A program made the position numbers and the translations under genes. Positions 1-5,900 of a DNA stretch of 5,900 nt are shown here, in pieces. The notes below the pieces were generated by a model. That model searched no databases and had not been told where the DNA came from. It saw only the letters and a program-made list of their open reading frames with translations. Source of the DNA: an uncultured Bacteroidota bacterium. GTDB lineage: Bacteria; Bacteroidota; Bacteroidia; UKL13-3. Position 1 is the first letter of the stretch, and each line of letters begins with the position of its first letter. The stretch lies in assembly GCA_903898215.1 (NCBI GenBank), contig CAIUEQ010000286.1, positions 1 through 5,900 on the forward strand. Reading direction: 5' to 3'.

Positions 1-668
1 ACGATGAAAATAATCATATCACCATTCCGGGTTTTTATGATGATGTATTAACTTTAACAGATGAAGAAAGATTGGAATTAAACAAAGCTCCATTCAATGT
101 TGAAGAATATAAAAAAGATTTAGCTGTTGATGAAGTTTGGGGAGAAAAAGGATATACCACACTTGAAAGAACTGGCATCCGTCCAACGTTTGAATTAAAT
201 GGCATTTGGGGAGGATTTACCGGTGAAGGTTCGAAAACTGTTTTGCCTGCAAAAGCATTTGCAAAAATTTCGATGCGTTTGGTTCCTCATCAAAAAAATA
301 AAAATATTACTGCTCTATTTACAAAACACTTTGAAAGCATCGCTCCAAAAGGTGTGAAAGTAAAAGTAAAAGATTTACATGGCGGAGAGCCCGTTGTTAC
401 ACCAACTGATTCGATAGCATACATTGCAGCAGCAAAAGCAATTGAAACTGCATTCGGTAAAAAACCTGTTCCTACTCGCAGCGGTGGAAGTATTCCTATT
501 GTTGCATTATTTGAACAAGAGTTAGGATTAAAATCGGTATTGATGGGATTTGGTTTGGACAGCGATGGCTTACATTCACCAAACGAACATTACGGAATTT
601 TTAATTACCTGAAAGGCATCGAAACTATTCCTCATTTCTTTAAAAACTTTACAGAAGCGAGTAAATAA
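1..668 (+). CDS. M20-family metallo-dipeptidase, C-terminal half (5' partial)
   Basis: The reading frame is open to the left edge: codons from position 3 read DENNHITIPGFYDD before the in-frame TTG at 72. The gene therefore starts outside the window and TTG 72 is internal. About 221 residues are visible, roughly half of the usual 450-residue length of the family. The visible part covers most of the lid (dimerisation) domain, with GIRPTFELNGIWGGFTGEG and KISMRLVPHQ (about 177-300). It then returns to the catalytic domain with RSGGSIP (477-497), the conserved Arg-Gly-Gly-Ser-Ile-Pro type substrate loop. The late histidine of GLHSPNEH (His codon 573-575) is a zinc ligand in this family. Known family role: dinuclear-zinc hydrolysis of dipeptides or related amides, as in carnosinase/PepV-type enzymes. 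The N-terminal metal ligands lie outside the window, so activity and any signal peptide cannot be judged. No clear terminator follows the TAA; a repeat array begins 8 bp later. Confidence 0.93.
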   Translation, partial: DENNHITIPGFYDDVLTLTDEERLELNKAPFNVEEYKKDLAVDEVWGEKGYTTLERTGIRPTFELNGIWGGFTGEGSKTVLPAKAFAKISMRLVPHQKNKNITALFTKHFESIAPKGVKVKVKDLHGGEPVVTPTDSIAYIAAAKAIETAFGKKPVPTRSGGSIPIVALFEQELGLKSVLMGFGLDSDGLHSPNEHYGIFNYLKGIETIPHFFKNFTEASK

Positions 669-676
669 AAAAATGT

Positions 677-843
677 TGATTGGTTGATTTGATGATTGGT
701 TGATTTGATGATTGGTTGATTGGATAATTTGATGATTAGTTGATTTGATGATTGGTTGATTTGATGATTAGTTGACTGGTGATTGCTTGATTGGATGATT
801 GGATGATTGGATGATTAGTTGATTTGATGATTGGATGATTTTT
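677..843. repeat. Tandem array of an 8-bp word, 21 units
   Basis: The stretch divides cleanly into 21 consecutive units, 20 of 8 bp and one of 7 bp (773-779). They are variants of TGATTGGT, TGATTTGA, TGATTGGA and TGATTAGT. In the first half TGATTKGW words often alternate, giving a 16-bp higher-order period (TGATTGGTTGATTTGA). Around 788-811 the single word TGATTGGA repeats three times. Because 8 is not a multiple of 3, TGA falls in every forward frame and the array cannot encode protein on the + strand. It starts 8 bp after the dipeptidase stop codon and ends in a T run. The function is unknown; variation in copy number by slippage is an inference from its structure. Confidence 0.93.
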
Positions 844-857
844 TAAACATAAATTAT

Positions 858-1105
858 GTCGCACCTAAGGAACTTTTATCCATTTGTGGCATATTATTTT
901 TACCAATACCTGCCCACCGGCAGCCAGGTTTCGCTCCTAACGGAGTTTGAAATTTGTATAAGAAGATTACTCTATAAATTAATTTATATGTCCCGTAGGA
1001 ACAAAATATTGGTAGAAGTATTTTAAAATAGAATGTTAAGTCCCGCAGGGACGACATATTGGTAATAGACTAACAAAGTATAAATCTAAAATCCCGTAGG
1101 GATGA
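858..1105. repeat. Cluster of REP-like short palindromic repeats
   Basis: At least three same-orientation copies have a TCCCGYAGGRA palindrome core, at 991, 1041 and 1092, so they are spaced 50 and 51 bp apart. The first two continue into a shared ATATTGGTA tail (1006-1014 and 1056-1064); the third tail is degenerate. To the left are two cores of a related palindrome, CGCACCTAAGGA (860-871) and CGCTCCTAACGGAG (932-945). Close by is TACCAATA (901-908), the reverse complement of the tail, which suggests copies in the opposite orientation. Between them lies an imperfect palindrome, CCTGCCCACCGGCAGCCAGG (909-928). From memory, TCCCGTAGGGA and CGCTCCTACGGAG words of this kind recur between genes in Bacteroidota genomes. 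No protein is encoded here. Confidence 0.75.
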
Positions 1106-1160
1106 AATTATTTATCGAAACAAACAAATAACCATTCAACCAATAACATATAACCAACAC

Positions 1161-1625
1161 ATGCAGGTAAATATTTATACAGATGGTTCATCACGAGGAA
1201 ATCCTGGTCCGGGAGGTTATGGGGTGGTATTGATTGCTACAAAACACCATAAAGAATTGTCGGGAGGATTTAGAAAAACTACTAATAACCGTATGGAATT
1301 ATTAGCGGTGATTACTGCTTTGGAAAGTTTGAAATTAACAGGACTGCATGTTACCATTCATACTGATTCGAAATATGTTTGTGATGCAGTTGATAAAAAA
1401 TGGGTATTTGGTTGGGAAAAGAAAAATTTTGCCGGTAAAAAAAATGCTGATCTATGGAAGAGGTTCTTAGACCTTTATCCTAAAAACCATATCAGTTTTA
1501 AATGGATAAAAGGCCATAACGGACATAAGGAAAACGAACGTTGTGATGTACTTGCAACAATGGCTGCCGATGATTCGAAAAACTTATTGATTGATGAAGG
1601 TTTTGAAAGTGGATTATATAATTAA
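1161..1625 (+). CDS. rnhA: Ribonuclease HI
   Basis: A 154-residue protein matching bacterial type 1 RNase H in length and in all catalytic motifs. The enzyme cuts the RNA strand of RNA-DNA hybrids in the cytoplasm, removing replication primers and R-loops. Visible active-site residues are Asp8 in YTDGSSRGNPGPGGYG, Glu46 in TNNRMELLAV, Asp69 in HTDSKYV and Asp129 in ENERCD. These correspond to the E. coli DEDD set (Asp10, Glu48, Asp70, Asp134). His119 in KGHNGH matches E. coli His124. There is no N-terminal hybrid-binding domain, so this is the plain bacterial form. The ATG at 1161 places the first catalytic strand immediately after the start as usual; no Shine-Dalgarno is seen, as is common in Bacteroidota. 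Repeats lie upstream. The stop codon overlaps that of the convergent gene. Confidence 0.97.
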   Translation: MQVNIYTDGSSRGNPGPGGYGVVLIATKHHKELSGGFRKTTNNRMELLAVITALESLKLTGLHVTIHTDSKYVCDAVDKKWVFGWEKKNFAGKKNADLWKRFLDLYPKNHISFKWIKGHNGHKENERCDVLATMAADDSKNLLIDEGFESGLYN

Positions 1626-2782
1626 TTCACTTTTTTCATTTTCAAATCTTCAAGCTTAAGAACATTTAAATAATCATTTTGAAAACTTCCTTCAGTTTGT
1701 TTTCGTGTAAAATGATATTTCGTTCCGAGAGTTTGTATGGTTTTGTTTTCAATCGAAGTAATAAAACTTTTGCCATAAGTTGACAATGCATTACCAAATA
1801 AAACCAACTGATCATATCCTTTAAATGCAGCATCAGTGGGCTCTGTAGCAAAACGATTACGATAAGCGGCAATAAATTTTTTCACATTCTCGTCATCATA
1901 ATTTATAAAATACGGTGATATGATACTTGCATTCATCCGTTGCCATACATCAAAATCAGGATTCTTAAATTCGAACCAATGAGGAAAACCATACGTGGTC
2001 ATTTTAAATGTATCATCGGTATCTTTAATATTTTTAAACACACCAATCAATGTAGGTTCGATGCTAGATGGAATAATGATATGGTTTGAAGATGTAAGCG
2101 AAAGGTATTTGATAATATCGATGCCTTTTTCAAACTCTACGTATTTAATTTTTACGGTTTTACTTGTAGGAATATTTTGTTTAAAACTGCCTGTAAAATT
2201 TTTATCAAAAGAAGATTTATCACTTACCACAATAATGTTTGCTGTATCGTGAGTTTGTTTTAAAATATAATTATACAAAAAGGTAGCATACCCCGGAACA
2301 TCAGGATTTGCAGATATCCAGAATGGGTCGTCCAAACAAATTTTCGAAAAAGTAATTAATGGAGAAACATGAAATACATTTTTTTCTTTAGCGAAATTGG
2401 CAAGCATTTTATTTTCATTTTGCCAAACGGGTCCAATAATTAATTCTGCATCTTTCAATAATGGTTTCTGCAAAATTTTCATTAAAGTGAGGCTATCGTT
2501 TTCGGTATCAAAAACACTTAAACTTATTGGAACATGACCACGTTCAAACGAATCTAATGCAATCAATGCTCCTTGGTAATACTCTCTGCACATATTCCCT
2601 AATTGCGCATCATAGCAATTCGGATTATCAATTATTTTTTTACTGCAAAAAGGCAAAACCAAAGCAATATTATTTGATTTTTTTTGCGCAAAAAGTTGCA
2701 TTGAAAATGAAAGCAGTATCAGCAAAATAAAATTCTGAACCACTGAACTTTTTAACGAAAATATTTTTAATCCTTTATCCAT
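1622..2782 (-). CDS. Secreted type I periplasmic-binding-fold protein (LpoA/ABC substrate-binding-like)
   Basis: A 386-residue protein. The N-terminus is a signal peptide: a basic segment, hydrophobic FILLILLSFSMQLFA (18-32), then QKK, with cleavage likely near residue 32. Cleavage at LFA-Q is typical of Bacteroidota, and no lipobox cysteine is present. The mature part looks like the type I periplasmic binding fold. It has NIALVLPF near the start (38-45), YYQGALIALDSF (68-79), IIGPVWQNENKMLANFAKEK (115-134) followed by HVSPLI, and late RNRFATEPTDAAFKGYDQ (308-325). These match the fold shared by amino-acid ABC substrate-binding proteins and LpoA-type lipoproteins. Cysteines at 46, 56, 65 and 149 could form disulfides (inference). 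The ligand is unknown and no transporter genes lie nearby. It follows guaA by 57 bp on the same strand and is probably co-transcribed. Some Bacteroidota relatives, from memory, also carry LysM domains; none is visible here. Confidence 0.78.
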   Translation of the reverse strand: MDKGLKIFSLKSSVVQNFILLILLSFSMQLFAQKKSNNIALVLPFCSKKIIDNPNCYDAQLGNMCREYYQGALIALDSFERGHVPISLSVFDTENDSLTLMKILQKPLLKDAELIIGPVWQNENKMLANFAKEKNVFHVSPLITFSKICLDDPFWISANPDVPGYATFLYNYILKQTHDTANIIVVSDKSSFDKNFTGSFKQNIPTSKTVKIKYVEFEKGIDIIKYLSLTSSNHIIIPSSIEPTLIGVFKNIKDTDDTFKMTTYGFPHWFEFKNPDFDVWQRMNASIISPYFINYDDENVKKFIAAYRNRFATEPTDAAFKGYDQLVLFGNALSTYGKSFITSIENKTIQTLGTKYHFTRKQTEGSFQNDYLNVLKLEDLKMKKVN

Positions 2783-2798
2783 TCAAAAACAATCAAAC

Positions 2799-2830
2799 TC
2801 AATAACTCAATAACCCAATAACCCAATAAC
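2799..2830. repeat. Short 8-bp tandem repeat, four units
   Basis: Four adjacent copies of YCAATAAC (TCAATAAC twice, then CCAATAAC twice) fill most of the 57-bp gap between guaA and the downstream gene. Read on the coding (minus) strand the unit is GTTATTGR. Unit length and the ATTG core resemble the larger array at 677-843, although the word differs. If the two genes share a transcript, the repeat lies in the leader just ahead of the second start codon. Confidence 0.8.
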
Positions 2831-2839
2831 TCACTCACC

Positions 2840-4366
2840 CTACTCCCACTCAATTGTAGCAGGAGGCTTTGAGCTGATATCATAAACAACACGATTGATT
2901 CCTTTTACTTCATTGATGATGCGATTTGCAACATGCCCTAAAAAATCGTGAGGAAGATGGCAAAAATCTGCGGTCATTCCATCAACCGAAGTTACAGCAC
3001 GCAAACAAATTACGTGTTCGTAAGTTCTTTCATCACCCATCACACCAACAGATTGAATAGGTAAAAATATTGCTCCGGCTTGCCATACCGAATCGTATAG
3101 ATTTTGAGATTTTAATTCGCTGATAAAAATATCATCTGCATCTTGTAAGATAGCAGTTTTTTGTTCGGTGATATCACCAAGAATTCTTATCGCTAAACCT
3201 GGACCAGGAAAAGGATGACGTTGTAAAATTATTGGATCCATTCCCAACGCTGTTCCTACCGAACGAACTTCATCTTTAAATAACATTCGTAAAGGTTCAA
3301 CAATTTTAAGATGCATTTTTTCGGGCAATCCACCAACATTGTGATGCGATTTGATAGTTGCCGAAGGACCTTTAACACTAAGGCTTTCGATTACATCAGG
3401 ATAAATGGTTCCTTGCACAAGCCACTTCACATCTTTTAATTTTTTTGCTTCCTCTTCAAATACTTCAATAAAAACCCGGCCAATAGTTTTACGTTTTGTT
3501 TCGGGATCTGAGATTCCTTTCAACTCGTCTATAAATCTTTTTTTAGCATCCACACCAACAACATTCAAACCCATATTTTTATAAGCGTGAAGTACTTGCT
3601 CAAATTCATTTTTGCGCAATAATCCGTTATCGATAAATATTCCGAACAGATTTTCTCCAATTGCCTGCTTCATCAAAATTGCTGCAACCGATGAATCAAC
3701 ACCACCTGAAAGTCCGATGAGCACATGATCATCTCCAAGCTTTTCTTTCAAATCAGAAACTGTTGTTTCAATAAAATGCGTTGGTGTCCATGATTGACTT
3801 AAACCCGCAATTTCTTTGATAAAATTATGCAGCAAAGTTTTTCCGTCAATACTATGTGTAACTTCCGGATGAAACTGAATGGCATAAGTTGGTTCTCCAT
3901 CAATTTTAAAAGCGGCAACATTTACAGTATCGGTACTTGCAATGATCTTAAAATTTGAAGGAATAGTTTGAATGGTATCGCCATGACTCATCCATACTTG
4001 TGAACCAAGTTCAATATCTTTAAACAATACATCACCTGATACCTCTTTCAGTTTTGCACGACCGTATTCTCTTATCTTAGATGCAGTAACATTTCCACCA
4101 TTTTGTTTTGCCAGCAATTGAGCTCCATAACAAACACCTAGAATTGGATATTTTCCTCTAAAGGGTAATAAATCGATATCGGGCAAAATGCCATCATTTA
4201 CCGAAAATGGACTTCCCGATAGAATGATTGCTTTACAATCAATATCTGGTTTTGGAATATTTGTACACGGATGAATTTCCGAAAAAACGTTCAACTCGCG
4301 CAATCTGCGAGCGATGAGTTGTGTGTACTGAGAACCGAAATCTATAATTAATACTTTTTCTTCCAT
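2840..4366 (-). CDS. guaA: GMP synthase (glutamine-hydrolysing)
   Basis: A 508-residue two-domain enzyme converting XMP, ATP and glutamine to GMP, the last step of guanine nucleotide synthesis in the cytoplasm. The N-terminal class I glutamine amidotransferase domain (about 1-190) has the nucleophile Cys79 in GVCYGAQLLA. His166 and Glu168 in QFHPEVTHS complete the triad. The ATP-pyrophosphatase domain has the PP-loop SGGVDSS at 220-226, followed by FIDNGLLRKNE. The C-terminal dimerisation and XMP-binding region shows HPFPGPGLAIR (384-394), GVMGDERTYE and the family-ending DISSKPPATIEWE. All key residues are present and the length is normal (E. coli about 525). The start at 4366 gives the standard N-terminus with DFGSQYTQLIARR. 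No purine riboswitch is visible in the short upstream gap. It probably heads a two-gene transcript with the periplasmic-binding-fold gene. Confidence 0.98.
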   Translation of the reverse strand: MEEKVLIIDFGSQYTQLIARRLRELNVFSEIHPCTNIPKPDIDCKAIILSGSPFSVNDGILPDIDLLPFRGKYPILGVCYGAQLLAKQNGGNVTASKIREYGRAKLKEVSGDVLFKDIELGSQVWMSHGDTIQTIPSNFKIIASTDTVNVAAFKIDGEPTYAIQFHPEVTHSIDGKTLLHNFIKEIAGLSQSWTPTHFIETTVSDLKEKLGDDHVLIGLSGGVDSSVAAILMKQAIGENLFGIFIDNGLLRKNEFEQVLHAYKNMGLNVVGVDAKKRFIDELKGISDPETKRKTIGRVFIEVFEEEAKKLKDVKWLVQGTIYPDVIESLSVKGPSATIKSHHNVGGLPEKMHLKIVEPLRMLFKDEVRSVGTALGMDPIILQRHPFPGPGLAIRILGDITEQKTAILQDADDIFISELKSQNLYDSVWQAGAIFLPIQSVGVMGDERTYEHVICLRAVTSVDGMTADFCHLPHDFLGHVANRIINEVKGINRVVYDISSKPPATIEWE

Positions 4367-4446
4367 AAAATTGGGGCGAATTTCGATTATTTTATTCAGA
4401 GGTACACACAGATTTTTTAACTAAAATTGAACATTCAAAAAAAAAA
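4367..4446. promoter_or_regulatory. Divergent promoter region between guaA and mnmH (candidate -7 boxes)
   Basis: This 80-bp gap must hold the promoters of two divergent genes. Against the Bacteroidota -7 consensus TAnnTTTG there are two one-mismatch candidates. TACCTCTG on the minus strand (4397-4404) faces guaA, and TAAAATTG on the plus strand (4422-4429) faces mnmH. Neither has a convincing TTG -33 element at the expected distance, so both are weak guesses. The mnmH start is preceded by a run of ten or more A residues rather than a Shine-Dalgarno sequence, which is normal for the phylum. Confidence 0.3.
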
Positions 4447-5460
4447 ATGTCGAAGATCACTCCTGTTTCTATTCAAGAATTCCTGAAACTATCAGCAAAA
4501 TTGCCCATTTTGGATGCTCGAAGTGAAGGAGAATTTGCTCAGGGACATATTTGTGGAGCGATAAATTTTCCTATTTTAAATAATGAAGAGCGTGCATTAG
4601 TTGGAACTTGCTATAAACAAAAAGGCCATGAAAAAGCAGTTTTGCTGGGTTATGAACTGGCAGGACCAAAATTTCATTTGATGATTGCCGATGCCTACAA
4701 ACGTTTTCCTGAAAAAAAAATATTGCTGCATTGTTTTCGCGGAGGATTGCGTAGCAGAATTTTATCGTACGTTTTACATACCGCAGGATTTGACATTACT
4801 TTATTGGTTGGAGGATATAAAGTTTATAGGAAGTACATTTTAGAAACCCTTGAACAAGAATTGAAACTTAAAGTTATTGGAGGATTTACAGGTTCCGAAA
4901 AAACGATAATTTTAAATGATCTAAAAAAACATCAGCAACAAATTATTGACATTGAAGCGCTGGCAAACCATAGAGGTTCAGCATTTGGAGCAATCGGGTT
5001 GCCTCCTCAACCAACACAGGAACAATTTGAAAATGATTTGGCAAATGCTATTTCACAACTCGATAGTTCAAAAAATATTTGGGTGGAAGATGAAAGTCGC
5101 ATGACAGGAAAACTGAAAATGCCTGATAAGTTTTATGATCAATTGCGAAATGCTCCTTTGTATTTTATCGATAAAAGTTTTGACGAACGTGCTCAAAATA
5201 TTTTAAACACCTATGGGAAATTCGATAAAATAAAATTGACAGAATCGACACAAAAATTAGCAAAGCGTTTAGGAGATTTACGTTTGCGAGAAGCTATTGC
5301 CCACCTTGAAAATGATGAGATGGAACAATGGCTGAAAATAGTTTTAGCATATTACGACAAAACTTATTTGCATGGCATGCAAAAACGTGATGAGAAAAAA
5401 ACTGTTTTAGTTTTAGGCAATTATATTTCTGGTCTGTTAAACACTATAACTCATTCATAA
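4447..5460 (+). CDS. mnmH: tRNA 2-selenouridine synthase (rhodanese + P-loop)
   Basis: A 337-residue protein matching MnmH (also SelU/YbbB; E. coli 364 residues). The family replaces sulfur with selenium in 2-thiouridine at the wobble position of certain tRNAs. It works through a geranylated intermediate and uses selenophosphate from SelD. The N-terminal rhodanese domain (about 1-130) shows ILDARSEGEFAQGHICGAIN and the catalytic Cys96 in LLHCFRGGLRSR. The second domain has a P-loop at 145-153, HRGSAFGAIG (175-184) and WVEDESR (212-218), all typical of the family. Oddity: the P-loop reads GGFTGSEKT, with Glu151 where the Walker A motif GxxxxGKT has its last glycine. No selD is in the window. 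The ATG at 4447 puts the rhodanese domain at its normal position. The last codons and the stop lie inside an inverted repeat. Confidence 0.93.
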   Translation: MSKITPVSIQEFLKLSAKLPILDARSEGEFAQGHICGAINFPILNNEERALVGTCYKQKGHEKAVLLGYELAGPKFHLMIADAYKRFPEKKILLHCFRGGLRSRILSYVLHTAGFDITLLVGGYKVYRKYILETLEQELKLKVIGGFTGSEKTIILNDLKKHQQQIIDIEALANHRGSAFGAIGLPPQPTQEQFENDLANAISQLDSSKNIWVEDESRMTGKLKMPDKFYDQLRNAPLYFIDKSFDERAQNILNTYGKFDKIKLTESTQKLAKRLGDLRLREAIAHLENDEMEQWLKIVLAYYDKTYLHGMQKRDEKKTVLVLGNYISGLLNTITHS

Positions 5461-5627
5461 TTCAAGTTTAGATTCCTCACTTTGTTCGGAATGACAATCC
5501 TCTGAATATTTAGTAGGGATTGGCGGGCACTTTGAGCCCGCCAATCCCTAGTCTAGCATAATTGCCTTTCATTCCGAACAAAGTGAGGAATCAAAAAAGA
5601 TGATTGTAAAACTTGAATGATGAATGA
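5451..5627. repeat. Nested inverted-repeat element (MITE- or REP-like)
   Basis: Three sets of inverted repeats are nested around one centre. The outer arms 5451-5470 and 5608-5627 match at 18 of 20 positions. The middle arms 5471-5493 and 5570-5592 are a perfect 23-bp match (GATTCCTCACTTTG... / ...CAAAGTGAGGAATC). The inner arms 5514-5528 and 5536-5550 are a perfect 15-bp GC-rich stem (TAGGGATTGGCGGGC) around a 7-nt loop, ACTTTGA. The left outer and middle arms are directly adjacent, while 15 nt separate them on the right. No transposase is encoded. Words like the middle arm recur between genes in Bacteroidota, from memory, so a mobile palindromic unit is the likely origin (inference). It could also end mnmH transcription, but no T run follows the stems. 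Confidence 0.85.
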
Positions 5628-5670
5628 AGTCTATTGAAAAAAGAAATACTTTATCAGCATAAAAATTAAT

Positions 5671-5678
5671 TACTTTCG
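5671..5678 (+). promoter_or_regulatory. Candidate -7 promoter box for the lipoprotein gene
   Basis: TACTTTCG matches the Bacteroidota -7 consensus TAnnTTTG with one mismatch and lies 17 bp before the ATG at 5696. About 18 bp upstream is a TTTA (5650-5653) in place of the usual TTG -33 element. The position, directly after the palindromic element and before the next gene, fits an independent promoter, but the match is weak. Confidence 0.35.
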
Positions 5679-5695
5679 AAATACATTTTTCATCG

Positions 5696-5900
5696 ATGAA
5701 AAAACTCGACTATATATTATTTCTATTCATCAGTTTTGTTTTTATTTTTTCGTGCAATACCGAAGCGAAATTTGGTTTCCGAAAAAAAGTAAAAGTTAGT
5801 GACCACAAAACCGCTCAAACCATTATTAAAAGTCACGTTACAAAGCCTGAAATAAAAGCTGACAATATTGATACTTGCGAAATAATTACTGCAAGTAGTG
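5696..5900 (+). CDS. Putative lipoprotein, N-terminal part (3' partial)
   Basis: An ATG at 5696 opens a frame that stays free of stops to the window edge (68 codons), too short to call by length alone. The N-terminus is convincing as a lipoprotein signal peptide: MKKLDY, then the hydrophobic run ILFLFISFVFIF, then Ser19-Cys20 as the lipidation site (FIFSCN), with Asn at +2. The visible mature part is polar and lysine-rich (KFGFRKKVKVSDHK, then KSHVTKPEIKADNID), typical of a linker after the lipid anchor, with a second cysteine at residue 62. No domain is recognisable, so no function is assigned. It is expected to be anchored in the outer or inner membrane. A candidate -7 box lies 17 bp upstream, and there is no Shine-Dalgarno. 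Confidence 0.75.
   Translation, partial: MKKLDYILFLFISFVFIFSCNTEAKFGFRKKVKVSDHKTAQTIIKSHVTKPEIKADNIDTCEIITASS

Noticed and set aside
72..74. TTG as the start of the dipeptidase
   Set aside because: The frame is open upstream to the window edge and the upstream residues fit the M20 family, so this is an internal leucine codon.
854..1057. Minus-strand 67-codon open frame
   Set aside because: It lies wholly across REP-like palindromes, has no recognisable protein features and no plausible start context.
990..1105. Possible short CRISPR array, because similar repeats occur every 50-51 bp
   Set aside because: Only three copies exist, the third is degenerate, part of the supposed spacer is conserved, and no cas gene is present. 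The palindromic core fits a REP-like family better.
1666..1872. Small minus-strand open frame in another frame of the binding-protein gene
   Set aside because: It overlaps the well-supported secreted protein gene in a shifted frame and shows no domain or start signal of its own.
1995..2252. Plus-strand open frame antisense to the binding-protein gene
   Set aside because: It is a shadow of the real gene with no recognisable features. The same holds for the plus-strand frame at 2527-2730.
5514..5550. Simple intrinsic terminator for mnmH
   Set aside because: The hairpin is strong, but it is followed by GTCTAGCATA with no T run on the plus strand, and it is part of a larger nested palindrome. 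A termination role is possible but not shown.

Overview
The window is AT-rich and looks like a chromosomal segment of a member of the Bacteroidota. The M20 dipeptidase has the wording usual for that phylum. Start codons lack Shine-Dalgarno sequences and sit behind A-rich leaders. Secreted proteins carry typical Bacteroidota signal peptides, and candidate promoters resemble the TAnnTTTG type. No lineage below phylum is claimed.

Layout, left to right. Positions 1-668 hold the 3' half of an M20-family dipeptidase gene, cut by the window edge. Positions 669-1160 (492 bp) contain no gene but are densely repetitive. First comes a 21-unit tandem array of an 8-bp word (677-843), then a cluster of REP-like short palindromes (about 858-1105), three of them spaced about 50 bp apart. 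rnhA (RNase HI, 1161-1625, +) follows and meets a minus-strand gene tail to tail, the two stop codons sharing one TTAA. The minus-strand pair is guaA (GMP synthase, 2840-4366) followed by a secreted type I periplasmic-binding-fold protein (1622-2782). They are 57 bp apart with a short 8-bp tandem repeat between them, and are probably co-transcribed. Divergent from guaA across 80 bp is mnmH/selU (tRNA 2-selenouridine synthase, 4447-5460, +). Its stop codon lies inside the outer arm of a nested inverted-repeat element (5451-5627). The window ends in the first 68 codons of a lipoprotein gene (5696 onward) that has a signal peptide with a lipobox cysteine.

The genes do not form one pathway. They are housekeeping functions (peptide hydrolysis, RNA-DNA hybrid removal, GMP synthesis, wobble-uridine modification) plus two envelope proteins of unknown role. 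I see no defence system, phage, transposase gene or RNA gene. The points most worth a second look are non-coding: the nested palindrome at the mnmH 3' end, the REP-like cluster and the 8-bp arrays. One protein oddity is a glutamate replacing the last glycine of the MnmH Walker A motif.
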